From TMP-24 sp046348855 (GTDB lineage: Bacteria; Pseudomonadota; Alphaproteobacteria; Rhodobacterales; Rhodobacteraceae): 64,000 nt of DNA. Shown here piece by piece: positions 1 to 8,409 of the stretch. Numbering within the stretch: position 1 is the stretch's first letter; the number at the start of each line of letters is the position of its first letter. The DNA is taken from the NCBI GenBank assembly GCA_046348855.1, contig JAXMDK010000010.1, positions 76,374 to 140,373 of the forward strand, written 5' to 3'. Made by a program: the position numbers and the translations under genes. The notes beneath the pieces are model-generated. The model saw only the letters and a list, made by a program, of their open reading frames with translations, was not told the origin of the DNA and ran no database searches.

Positions 1-1641
1 GAAGATGGCGGGTGGCAATTGCATCGGGACAAGGCGCAGGGCGTCGGGGCGGAAGTTGGCCAGCAGATCGGCGAGGCCCGACCAGCCGCCTTCGCCATCG
101 CCCGCCGCGCGCAACGGGCGGTCGGAAAAGCCGATGCTGTCGGACCGGTCGGCGAACTGGGCGCGGGCGATGGCGCGGCCGGTTTCCACCAGCGCCGGCC
201 GGTCGTCCTGCGTCAGCACCTGCAGGTCGGGGAACGTCAACCGCGCCTTCAGCGCGATGAAGCCGATGCCGCCGCCCAGGTCGAGAAAGCGGGCTGTGCC
301 GGTCAGGTAAGCGCCGATGTTGCGCGCATGCCGGCGGTCGAACTTGCCGGCCTGCACCGCCTCGAGCGCGGCGGGCGTGAAGATCCGCGGATCGACGGGC
401 AGGGTGATGCCCTGGTTGTCGGCCCATTCCAGCGGAATGTCGGCCGACAGGTCGACCGGCCCGGCGACATAGGGCGAGGCATAGCCCGATCCCCAGCCGG
501 GCGGCGTTTCGGTGCGGCGTTCCTCTTTCGGCCGGGCGGCACGGCGCTGTTCCAGTTTCGACTGCACGGCGGCCACCGCCACCGGGTCGCGCGCCTTGGG
601 TGGCTTGGCGACCACCTGGGTCAGGGGCACAAGGCTCGCCTCGACCAGCGACTGGACCAGCGCCTGATAGGCTTCGGACGCGCGGTATTCGGCCAGCCGC
701 GCCTCGGCCCGCGCATGGGCGGCGTCATGCAGGCGCGCCAGTTCGGGGTCGGCCAGCAGTTCGGCCATGATCTCGGCCCGGCGGGTGGCATGGCGGCGGA
801 TCTGCAGATCCTGCACTTCGTTGCGATCCTGAAGCGACCAGTAGTCGGCGTTGTACTTGTCCTTCTTCAGGTTGGCGTTGCCGCGGAACTTGCGCAGGCT
901 GTAGGCATCCATCGACTTCAGTGCATAGTGGTTGATTTGCGCCCAGTCGAAGCCCACCGTCCGGCGGATCGACCGCCAGCCGCGGAACTTGAACCAGTCC
1001 TCCAGCACCTTGCCCGAGCCGTTAACCCAGGTCACGGTTTCGGGATAGTCGGTATCCTTGTGCTGCGACTTGATGATCGGCCGGTGCATGCCCAGCCGCA
1101 GATAGCGGTGGTCGAACCGCAGCAGGGTCTTGACCCCCCAGCCCTTGTTCCAGAATGGGGGCGCAGCCATCGTGAACTGGTCGGTGATCGGCGCGCGCGA
1201 CCAGTCGCGGATGCCGCCCGAGCCGAAGATGCGCCAGGTGATCACCATCGCGCTGGCGCCCATCGCGTTCAGGTCGGCGACCATGCCGTCCAGCGTGCCG
1301 GCCGGGTGGTTGATGCACAGGAATTCGTCAGCATCCAGCACCAGCAACCAGTCGGTGGCGCGCACCAGTTCGTCGTCATGGGCATGCTTCAGCATCGACG
1401 GGTGCGGCTTGACCCCCGGCGGCATGATGTTGTCGCGGTGATGGACGCCGATATCCAGCGCCTGAAGCCGCTTCAGGATCGCGTCGGTGCCGTCACTGCA
1501 ATCGTTGGTGTAGACCATCACCTCGGTGAAGCCGACCGCCAGGTGGTGGGCCACCCATTCGATGACGCCCGGCCCTTCGTCCTTCATCGTGGACAGGGCC
1601 ATGAGCGATCCGTGCGGGCTGACGTTCTTCTTCAGGTTCAT
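1..1641 (-). CDS. Glycosyltransferase family 2-like protein fused to a methyltransferase-like domain (3' end outside window)
   Basis: The N-terminal ~270 residues look like the GT2-type domain of proteins annotated 'glycosyltransferase family 2' (Glyco_tranf_2_4): an early MALSTMKDEGPGVIEWVAHH block and an acidic LLVLDADEF motif near residues 99-107. After an Arg/Ala-rich linker a second domain begins, with FLDLGGGIGFIALKA near residue 450, which is a class I SAM-methyltransferase motif I. The start at ATG 1641 gives the conserved MNLKKNVSPHG opening. No stop is reached before the left edge, so the protein is at least 547 residues. It is the last gene of a minus-strand trio with 1674-2270 and 2275-3171, probably making or decorating a surface glycan. 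Sugar and acceptor are unknown. Confidence 0.8.
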   Translation of the reverse strand, partial: MNLKKNVSPHGSLMALSTMKDEGPGVIEWVAHHLAVGFTEVMVYTNDCSDGTDAILKRLQALDIGVHHRDNIMPPGVKPHPSMLKHAHDDELVRATDWLLVLDADEFLCINHPAGTLDGMVADLNAMGASAMVITWRIFGSGGIRDWSRAPITDQFTMAAPPFWNKGWGVKTLLRFDHRYLRLGMHRPIIKSQHKDTDYPETVTWVNGSGKVLEDWFKFRGWRSIRRTVGFDWAQINHYALKSMDAYSLRKFRGNANLKKDKYNADYWSLQDRNEVQDLQIRRHATRRAEIMAELLADPELARLHDAAHARAEARLAEYRASEAYQALVQSLVEASLVPLTQVVAKPPKARDPVAVAAVQSKLEQRRAARPKEERRTETPPGWGSGYASPYVAGPVDLSADIPLEWADNQGITLPVDPRIFTPAALEAVQAGKFDRRHARNIGAYLTGTARFLDLGGGIGFIALKARLTFPDLQVLTQDDRPALVETGRAIARAQFADRSDSIGFSDRPLRAAGDGEGGWSGLADLLANFRPDALRLVPMQLPPAIF

Positions 1642-1673
1642 CGGTCGGGCCGGTTTTATGCTGGAATAGTGAC

Positions 1674-2270
1674 TTATCGTGAAGAAAAGAAGAAGGGCAG
1701 CAGGCGGCTGAAGTCGGCGTTGGTCAGGGCGCGGGGGCTGATCTCGAACCGCGCCATCCGCCCGATCCGCTCGGCCACCGGCACCCAGCCTTCGGCAACC
1801 GCGTTGTCCTTGCGGTTGGCGTAGTCGTCCCACAGCACCGTCACCGGCCGGGTGGTGTGCAGAAGCGTCGCGGCAAAGCAACCCAGCCGGAACCTTCCGT
1901 CGATCAGCACCAGATCGGGCGCGGGGGCCGGGTCTTCCTGCCAGACCGCCATCGGCAGGCGCCAGTAGCGGCGCCATTCGTTGTGGGTCAGCGGCATGCC
2001 CCATTCCTTGGTGCGGCCGATGTTGGCATGGCGGATGTCGATGCCGGGCCGCAGCAGCCCGTGGGCGGCAAGGCCGGCGCGCAGGTTCTCGGCCCAGGCG
2101 GCGTCGCTTTCGATGGAAATGACGCGGGCCTCGGTGTGGCGTGCGGCAAAGACCGTCGATCCGCCCGATCCGTATTCCAGGATCAGGCCGGCCTTGCGGT
2201 AATGCGCCTCGACCGCAGCCTTTTCGGCGGGCGGCATGGCGATGTCGGGAAGGTGGGCAAGAGCGTCCAT
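1674..2270 (-). CDS. Small methyltransferase-like protein
   Basis: 198 residues. LILEYGSGGSTVFAA (about residues 29-43) resembles a SAM-binding motif I, followed by ARVISIESDAAW, a typical motif II in which an acidic residue binds the ribose. PDLVLIDGRFRLGCF further on is the usual post-motif strand. The protein therefore has the fold of a class I methyltransferase, but the acceptor is unknown and a purely structural role is possible. It lies 4 bp downstream of the putative rhamnosyltransferase and 32 bp upstream of the GT2-methyltransferase fusion, which implies one transcript and a job in glycan or saccharide modification. Confidence 0.75.
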   Translation of the reverse strand: MDALAHLPDIAMPPAEKAAVEAHYRKAGLILEYGSGGSTVFAARHTEARVISIESDAAWAENLRAGLAAHGLLRPGIDIRHANIGRTKEWGMPLTHNEWRRYWRLPMAVWQEDPAPAPDLVLIDGRFRLGCFAATLLHTTRPVTVLWDDYANRKDNAVAEGWVPVAERIGRMARFEISPRALTNADFSRLLPFFFSSR

Positions 2271-2274
2271 CAGG

Positions 2275-3171
2275 TCAGGGCCGGGGCAGGTCCAGCCGCT
2301 CGGCCAGTTCGAACGGGCGGGCGGTGTCCTCGATCGCGGTGCGAAGGGCCGCGCCGGTGGTGAAGGGAAAGGCCTCGGCGATGCGCCGTTCGGCGTCGGG
2401 CGTGGTCACGCCGCCGGCCGCCAGTTCGGGATTGCCGTCGACCGATCTGGTGATGCGCGGGGTGCGGTCGCCGGCGGTCTGGATCGTCTGTTCATAGCCC
2501 GAGGTGTTGTTGGTCGAATGCAGCGTGTAGTGAAAGGCGGTGAAGGTCGGGTCCATGTAGCTGGGCACCACGTTGGCATGGCGGGCGTGGCGCATCCGGT
2601 AGGGGTGCATCCGCGACATCGGCTCGTTGACGACGGCAAGGCCGATGGCGACATAGGGGTGGATATGGGCGCAATGCCGCGCCACGGCGCCATCGAGAAA
2701 CCCCAGCACCCCGCCCGAGAATGAGATCATCCCGCCGGGGTCGATGCGGCGGGCCGCGGCGCGCAGCCGTTCGACATAGCTGGCGCAGACCGCATCGTCG
2801 TCGTCCATGCGGAAGTGGACCGCCGGGGCGGTGTGGCCGAGGCTGGCTTCGGCGACGACCGGACGCAGCACCCCGCCAAGGTCGGTGTCCGAGGTCGCCA
2901 GAACCCGCACGGCCGGCACATCGGCGGTCAGGTCGGCCAGCCGTTCGCGATAGGGTGCGGGCATTTCGTTCGAAGTGATGACAACGAAGGTGAAATCGGG
3001 GTCGGTCTGGTGGCGGATCGACGGCAGCAGGACCTGTTCGAACAGGTGGAACCGGACGGCCATGCGCGTCGGGTTCCACAGCAGCCGTTCGGCATCCTCC
3101 AGCGTGCGGATGGCACGGCCGGTGTCGGTCAGCCCGAAATAGGAAAACCGGCAATGGCCGAAGATCTTCAT
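2275..3171 (-). CDS. Putative rhamnosyltransferase-family glycosyltransferase
   Basis: 298 residues from ATG 3171. This start is chosen because MKIFGHCRFSYFGL is the typical opening of the Rhamno_transf family (PF11316) and a GGGACAGGC stretch lies just upstream; the open frame extends further 5' but without coding character. Family features: FEQVLLPSIRHQTDPDF, then FRMDDDDAV (about 120-128), an acidic cluster equivalent to a nucleotide-sugar/metal DXD motif. There is no signal peptide, so it should act in the cytoplasm. It is first in the minus-strand trio. Donor specificity (rhamnose or another sugar) cannot be read from sequence. Confidence 0.8.
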   Translation of the reverse strand: MKIFGHCRFSYFGLTDTGRAIRTLEDAERLLWNPTRMAVRFHLFEQVLLPSIRHQTDPDFTFVVITSNEMPAPYRERLADLTADVPAVRVLATSDTDLGGVLRPVVAEASLGHTAPAVHFRMDDDDAVCASYVERLRAAARRIDPGGMISFSGGVLGFLDGAVARHCAHIHPYVAIGLAVVNEPMSRMHPYRMRHARHANVVPSYMDPTFTAFHYTLHSTNNTSGYEQTIQTAGDRTPRITRSVDGNPELAAGGVTTPDAERRIAEAFPFTTGAALRTAIEDTARPFELAERLDLPRP

Positions 3172-3329
3172 GCCTGTCCCTTGGCGGTTGCGTGTCCTGC
3201 CCTTGTTAGACAAGCCGCCGGGCTGCGGCAACCGTTTCGGGCCGGCGACAGCGGGTTGCGGGGCGTGGCCGGGCGGGTCTAAATGGCGGCGCCGCCCGCT
3301 TGGCGGTGCCCGCGAAAGCAGAGATCGCC

Positions 3330-4802
3330 ATGACCGACACGCCCCCCGAAGACGACAAGGAAGCGGCGGGGCAGGGCGTGATCCTGCGCGCGGCGAACGG
3401 CGACGTGATCCGCTATGACCGGACCGGGCTGGTGATGCGCCTGTCCGACCGGGTGATCGCCGACATCGAGGCACGCCTGTCGCTGCCGGACCGGGCGGCT
3501 GCGGCGGGCGGCGCGGCGGCGGACGACGGTCCCGACCTGCCCGACGAGATCGACGCCTGGGACATCCGGGCCGAGGGCGACTGGCTGCGGTTCATGGCAC
3601 GGCTGCCGGGGCGGCAGGGCATCCGCGGCTTTCGCCGGCCGCTGGCCGGCGGCGCGATCATCGCCGATGGGCGCGGGCCGGTGCTGGGCATCCTCGGGAT
3701 CGGTGGCGCGCGGGCGGCGCTGGGCTCGCCTCCGGCGGGGGCCGGCTTTCCCTATCACATTCTTGCGCCCGCCGACGACATTGGCGCCGTCGGCCATGCC
3801 GGGGTCGAGCTTGCAACGCCGCGCGACATGCTGGAGCCGATCCGCGACCTGACCCACGAGGCACTGATCGCCGACCGGCTGCTGGCCGACCGGCTGGATC
3901 GCGGCCACGCGTTGCCCCTGTTCATGGTCCGGGTCGAAACCGACGAAAGCCCCGACGCGCGGACGCTGGCTACCGGGCGCGCGGTCGAGAACCTGGAACA
4001 GGCGGCGCTGAGCCTGTTGCGCGCGGCCGAACGGCTTGGCACCCATGCGAGGCTTCTGGCGGTGACGCTCGACTATGCGCTTGAGGATCTGTCGGGCAAT
4101 GCCGTCGCCTACCGCGACGGGATGATCGCGCTGATGGAGGCGGTGACGGTGCGGCTGGGCCGATTGGGGCTGGCGCGGCCGCTGTTCCTGGCGACCTTCG
4201 ATTGCGGCACCCATCGGATCACCGAAAGCCCGGCGCTGGCCGGCCAGTGGGAACTGTCGTGGAACCACGGCGAACACCAGCTGATCTATGCCGCGCCCGG
4301 CTACATGTTCGCCCAGGACGAAACCGCGCGGCTGACCGACCAGGGTCGGGTGGTGCGCGCGGCGATGTGCGCGGCGGCCTTGGAGCAGGGCGCGGACTGG
4401 CAATGCCCGGTCATCCACCTGGCCGAGGCCGAGGGTGCGGAGATCCGCCTGACCTGTGCCAGCCGGTCGGATCTGGTGCTGGATGCGGACGATCCGTTCG
4501 GCGCGGGCGCCACGGCGGGCTTTGCCTTGCACGGCGCGCCCGAAGGCCAGGCAATCCTGTCGGCCGAAGTCGACGAAAAAGACCCTAAATCAGTGATTTT
4601 GCGCTGTGCCCGGCCCGTGGTGGCGGAAGGTTTGACCCTGTCCTACGCCTATGGTGCGGCCCCCGGCGCCGGCCCCTATCCGGCCAATGCCGGGCGGCTG
4701 CGCGACGATTGGCAGGAGGGCGAGGTGGCGGGCCAACGGCTGCATCGCTGGGCCCTGCCGGCGCTGCTGCCGGTTCGCGTCGGCGGGGGCGCGCGCGGAT
4801 GA
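3330..4802 (+). CDS. Conserved-looking protein of unknown function, partner of the RTX sulfatase
   Basis: 490 residues, starting at ATG 3330 behind a purine-rich AAAGCAGAG; an in-frame TTG at 3300 is less likely. I do not recognise the family with confidence. Visible parts: an N-terminal ~100-residue segment with VIRYDRTGLVMRLSDRVI, a middle mostly helical region with FLATFDCGTHRITESPALAGQWELSW followed by HQLIYAAPGYMF, and a C-terminal beta-rich tail. The tail resembles the C-terminal ends of SGNH/sialate-acetylesterase-like proteins (LTLSYAYG, then IRDDW-like LRDDWQEG). It has no signal peptide or membrane segment. It overlaps the sulfatase start by 4 bp (ATGA), so the two are translationally coupled and probably work on the same secreted substrate or surface glycan. 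Confidence 0.7.
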   Translation: MTDTPPEDDKEAAGQGVILRAANGDVIRYDRTGLVMRLSDRVIADIEARLSLPDRAAAAGGAAADDGPDLPDEIDAWDIRAEGDWLRFMARLPGRQGIRGFRRPLAGGAIIADGRGPVLGILGIGGARAALGSPPAGAGFPYHILAPADDIGAVGHAGVELATPRDMLEPIRDLTHEALIADRLLADRLDRGHALPLFMVRVETDESPDARTLATGRAVENLEQAALSLLRAAERLGTHARLLAVTLDYALEDLSGNAVAYRDGMIALMEAVTVRLGRLGLARPLFLATFDCGTHRITESPALAGQWELSWNHGEHQLIYAAPGYMFAQDETARLTDQGRVVRAAMCAAALEQGADWQCPVIHLAEAEGAEIRLTCASRSDLVLDADDPFGAGATAGFALHGAPEGQAILSAEVDEKDPKSVILRCARPVVAEGLTLSYAYGAAPGAGPYPANAGRLRDDWQEGEVAGQRLHRWALPALLPVRVGGGARG

Positions 4803-7135
4803 GTTTCGACGCCGCCTCCATCGCCGGCGACAATATCTGCGTCATCTGGGTTGATGACCTGATCGACGTCTTCACCTGGCGAACCAGCTTCGGCATTCCG
4901 ATCCTGACCCCGAACATCGACCGGCTGGCGGCGATGGGCGCACGCTTCACCAACGCATATGCCACGGTGCCGCTCTGCGCGCCCTGCCGGGCCGAACTGA
5001 CCACCGGCCTGTCGCCCTACCGCACCGGGCTGGTGGACCTGAACCGCTTCTGGCGCGAGGTGATGCCACCGCACAAATCCTGGGCCTACGACCTGCGGCG
5101 GGCGGGGTTCTACAATTTCACCACCGGCAAGGTCGACGCGAACTACCGGCCCATGCCGGAAAGCTATCGGAGGTTCCTGTTTCACGAGGAACCGGCCGCC
5201 GCCGACCAGGGCGAACGGACGAAAATCAGGGAGTATCTGGACCGCGGGCCGGGGATCAAGGGTATCAACCACCCCGACGACGACGGCAGCCAGGACGATC
5301 GGTTCTATGACTTCTGGGTGGCGCAGAACGCCATCGATTTCCTCGGTCGGGCCGATCCGTCGCGCCGCCACCTGATCCAGCTGGGCTTCAAGCATCCGCA
5401 CTACAATCTCGAATGCCCGGATCGCTTCTATCAGATGTACGACGCCGCCGCGATCCGCTGGCCCGAGATCGCCGCGCCCGAGGATTATTTCGGCCCCCAG
5501 CCCGGCTTTGCCGTCTATGAGGCCGCCTATATCGCCAACGGCAACTGGACCCCGGAAAAGGCCGGGGACGAAGGCTGGCGGCAGGTGGTGCGGGCCTATT
5601 TCGCCGCCTGCAGCCATGTCGATCACGAGATCGGCCGGTTTCTTGACGCGCTGGCCGCCTCGCCCTTCGCGCGGAACACCACGGTTGTCTTCCTGTCGGA
5701 CAACGGCTTCAACCTTGGCAACCACGACAGCTTCCACAAGATGAGCCAGTGGGACAGCGCCGCCCATGTGCCGCTGATCATCTGGAGCGCCCGGATGGAG
5801 GGGCCCCGCACCATCGACCTGCCGGTCTCGCTGCACAATTTCCCCAAGACCATCATGGACCTTGCCGGCCTGCCCTACCGGCCCGACTGGGTATCGGGGC
5901 AAAGCCTTTTGCCCTTGTTAGAGCCTTCTTTCGGCACATACGACACGACGAAATCGCCGATTACCTCGGTCTTTGGCACACTGTCGGTGCGCCCCTCGGT
6001 CGAGGGCTATCGCCACCTGCGCTACTTCCGCTATCCCAATGGCGAAGAGCATGTCTATGACATCGTCGCCGACCCCGGCGAGACGAAGAACCTTATCGAC
6101 AGCGCGCCGACCGGCTTCCTGCGCCAGGCGCTGGTCGAGGGCGCGCTGGACCTGGGCCTGGACCTGCGCGGGCTGGAAAACCCGGCCGAGGGCATCAATG
6201 CGATGATGGCGGTCGATGGCAGCGTGGTGCTGCAGGGAACGCGCGGCAACGACCATTACTGGGCCTATGGCGCGGCGGCCGAGAATATCCGCGAGGAAAA
6301 GGACGGCGGCGACGATACGCTGTGGTACATGGGTGGGCCGGACGACTATGTGCTGCACTGCCCGATGAACGTCGAAACCATCCGCATCGCCACCGTCGTC
6401 GCCCGGCAGGAAAGCACCGAGCCGCGCGAACCCAAGACCATCCGCATCGTCGCCCATCCCGACAGCCCGATCACCTTCGAATGCTCCGAGCGGGTGCTGG
6501 TGAACGTCAAAGGGTCACGCGGCGACGATCTGATGTATGGGCCGAAGTATGGCGGCGCCACCTTCCACGGCGGCGAGGGCAACGACAGCCTGATCGCCAT
6601 CTCGCGCAGCGAAAGTTCGCGGCATTTCTTCTACGGCGGCGCGGGCGACGATTCGCTGGTCGGCGGCTGGGGCAACGACCTGCTCGATGGTGGCACCGGC
6701 GATGACACGATCCTGGGGGTGGCCGGCCGCAACCGCATTCACGGTGGGCATGGCAACGACAAGATCGTCGACGGCGACGGATCGTCGCGCGTGCACACCG
6801 GGCCGGGGCGGAACCGGGTGACGCTGGGCGGCGGCAACGACACGCTTTACGCCGGCACGGGCGTCACTCATGTCGATCCGGGACCGGGGGCGGTGCTGTT
6901 CGTCATTCCCTACGGTGGCGTGACCCATGTGCAGGCCTGGGCGGCCGACCAGCGCTATGACCTGTCGGCCTGGCCGGTGCCGCCCGCGGTCCGCCGGCTG
7001 GCGGACGGGCGGGTCGAAGTGACGGCGGGACTGAGCTTCCTGATGGTCGGCAAGGTGCCGAAGGGCCACGACCTGACTAGCCAGTTCGTCCTGGCCGGCA
7101 GTGGCCCGGTTGACGAGGAAGAAGCCCCCGACTGA
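4799..7135 (+). CDS. Sulfatase with C-terminal RTX (hemolysin-type calcium-binding) repeats
   Basis: 778 residues. Residues ~10-480 form an alkaline-phosphatase-superfamily sulfatase. VIWVDDL carries metal aspartates. LCAPCRAELTTG has C60 in the C-x-P-x-R context that formylglycine-generating enzyme modifies. GFKHPHY and FLSDNGFNLGNHDSFHK supply further metal/sulfate ligands. From about residue 590 to 690 there are nonapeptide RTX repeats (GGEGNDSLI, GGAGDDSLV, GGTGDDTIL, GHGNDKIV, GGNDTLYAG). RTX proteins usually leave the cell by type I secretion using a C-terminal signal, and no N-terminal signal is present here. An extracellular sulfate esterase or phosphodiesterase acting on polysaccharide is the best guess. 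It is coupled to the upstream unknown gene by an ATGA overlap. No type I exporter is encoded in the window. Confidence 0.85.
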   Translation: MSFDAASIAGDNICVIWVDDLIDVFTWRTSFGIPILTPNIDRLAAMGARFTNAYATVPLCAPCRAELTTGLSPYRTGLVDLNRFWREVMPPHKSWAYDLRRAGFYNFTTGKVDANYRPMPESYRRFLFHEEPAAADQGERTKIREYLDRGPGIKGINHPDDDGSQDDRFYDFWVAQNAIDFLGRADPSRRHLIQLGFKHPHYNLECPDRFYQMYDAAAIRWPEIAAPEDYFGPQPGFAVYEAAYIANGNWTPEKAGDEGWRQVVRAYFAACSHVDHEIGRFLDALAASPFARNTTVVFLSDNGFNLGNHDSFHKMSQWDSAAHVPLIIWSARMEGPRTIDLPVSLHNFPKTIMDLAGLPYRPDWVSGQSLLPLLEPSFGTYDTTKSPITSVFGTLSVRPSVEGYRHLRYFRYPNGEEHVYDIVADPGETKNLIDSAPTGFLRQALVEGALDLGLDLRGLENPAEGINAMMAVDGSVVLQGTRGNDHYWAYGAAAENIREEKDGGDDTLWYMGGPDDYVLHCPMNVETIRIATVVARQESTEPREPKTIRIVAHPDSPITFECSERVLVNVKGSRGDDLMYGPKYGGATFHGGEGNDSLIAISRSESSRHFFYGGAGDDSLVGGWGNDLLDGGTGDDTILGVAGRNRIHGGHGNDKIVDGDGSSRVHTGPGRNRVTLGGGNDTLYAGTGVTHVDPGPGAVLFVIPYGGVTHVQAWAADQRYDLSAWPVPPAVRRLADGRVEVTAGLSFLMVGKVPKGHDLTSQFVLAGSGPVDEEEAPD

Positions 7136-7162
7136 AGCCGGGCGGGCCAAGCCTTCGGGGTG

Positions 7163-8230
7163 TCAGCCTGCGGCCTGCGACCGGCGCCGTTCCTCGGCGG
7201 TATGGCGGATCGCGTCGGCCAGTGTGCTGTCGCGGTCGATCAGCAGCTGGAAGTCCGAGATGTGCAGCACCAGAAGCGACACCGGGGCGGCGGCGACCAC
7301 GGTGGCAAAGCGCGGCTCGCCCGAAACCAGGGCCATTTCGCCGAAATAGTCGCCGGGGCCAAGCTCGACCGGCGGCGCGGAAACGACCTGAACCCGGCCT
7401 TCCAGGATGAAGAACATTTCGTTGCCGGGCTGGCCCTTGCGGCAGATGACCGAACCGGCCGGGGCGCGGCGCGGCTTCAGCGCGCGGACGATCTCGGCCA
7501 GGTCGCGGTGGGGCAGGCGGGCGAACAGCGGCACCCCGGCAACCAACTGCCAGACCAGGGTGAAATCCTGCCGGCGCAGTTCCTCGGCAAAGCCGGTGGC
7601 GAGGATGCCGGCCCAGAGCGCGAAGACGCCGATGCCGCACATCATCACCAGCCCGGCCAACATCCGCCCTGCCGGGCTGTGCGGGATGGCGTCGCCATAG
7701 CCGGTGGTCGTCAGCGTGGTCACGGCCCACCACATGGCGCGCGGGATCGAGCCGAAGGCCTCGGGCTGGTCGGTGCGCTCCAGGAGATAGGCGATCAGCG
7801 CCGCCAGAAACAGGATGATGCCGAACAGCGCCAGCACGCCCACCAGGTTGCGCCGTTCGTTGCCGACGACCCGCAGCATCAGGCGAAAGGCGGCAAGGTC
7901 GCGCAGGGGCTTTGCCACCCAGATGCTGCACAGGATGCCGGGGTCGAGGCTGCCGGCCGGGAGCAAAAGGCCCACCACCGGCAGGACGACCGACAGGACG
8001 TCGACGACCAGCGCCGGCCCCTGGCCGTCCGGCCCGCCCTGGCGGCGGTCGCGCAGGCTGGCGCCAAGCTGGACGGCGTAGAAGACCCAGATCGCCGCCA
8101 GCACCCAGCCGAGCGCGCGATGCCAGACCGGCGGCAGCCCGGGCAGGGTCAGGACCGCGACGATGGTCAGCCCGCAGATGGCAAGCGCGCTGCTTGCCAC
8201 GCCGGAAACACGGGACAGAAGCCGGGACAT
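7163..8230 (-). CDS. Cyclic-nucleotide-gated potassium channel-like protein
   Basis: 355 residues from ATG 8230 (AAGGGA 9 nt upstream; in-frame ATGs at 8239 and 8263 are alternatives). Several hydrophobic segments span residues ~5-210. The pore loop carries TTLTTTGYGD (about 170-180), the canonical K+ selectivity filter. A cyclic-nucleotide-binding domain follows (about 235-345) with FFILEGRVQVV and the phosphate-binding-cassette-like PGDYFGEMALVSGEPRFATVVA, including the Arg expected to hold the cyclic phosphate. This is the layout of prokaryotic MloK1-like channels. It is divergent from the DUF5939-type cyclase starting 180 bp away, which suggests local coupling of cNMP production and ion flux. 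Confidence 0.88.
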   Translation of the reverse strand: MSRLLSRVSGVASSALAICGLTIVAVLTLPGLPPVWHRALGWVLAAIWVFYAVQLGASLRDRRQGGPDGQGPALVVDVLSVVLPVVGLLLPAGSLDPGILCSIWVAKPLRDLAAFRLMLRVVGNERRNLVGVLALFGIILFLAALIAYLLERTDQPEAFGSIPRAMWWAVTTLTTTGYGDAIPHSPAGRMLAGLVMMCGIGVFALWAGILATGFAEELRRQDFTLVWQLVAGVPLFARLPHRDLAEIVRALKPRRAPAGSVICRKGQPGNEMFFILEGRVQVVSAPPVELGPGDYFGEMALVSGEPRFATVVAAAPVSLLVLHISDFQLLIDRDSTLADAIRHTAEERRRSQAAG

Positions 8231-8409
8231 CGGGGCCATTCCCTTCGGCTTTGGGCCTGGCACAGGCTAGCCGATCGGCGGGGCGTTCGCCAAGGGGCGG
8301 CAGGGCCCATGCGCCGCTAGGTTGCCGGCGGTGGCTCTGCTAGAATGGACGCGGCGGTCGGCGCCGCAGGCAGGGTTTCGTCCGGCGGCCGACCCCGAGA
8401 GGATGCGCG

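Noticed and set aside
19..1824. 600-codon plus-strand frame at the left edge
   Set aside because: It lies opposite the GT2-methyltransferase gene, which has conserved motifs on the minus strand; the plus frame has none.
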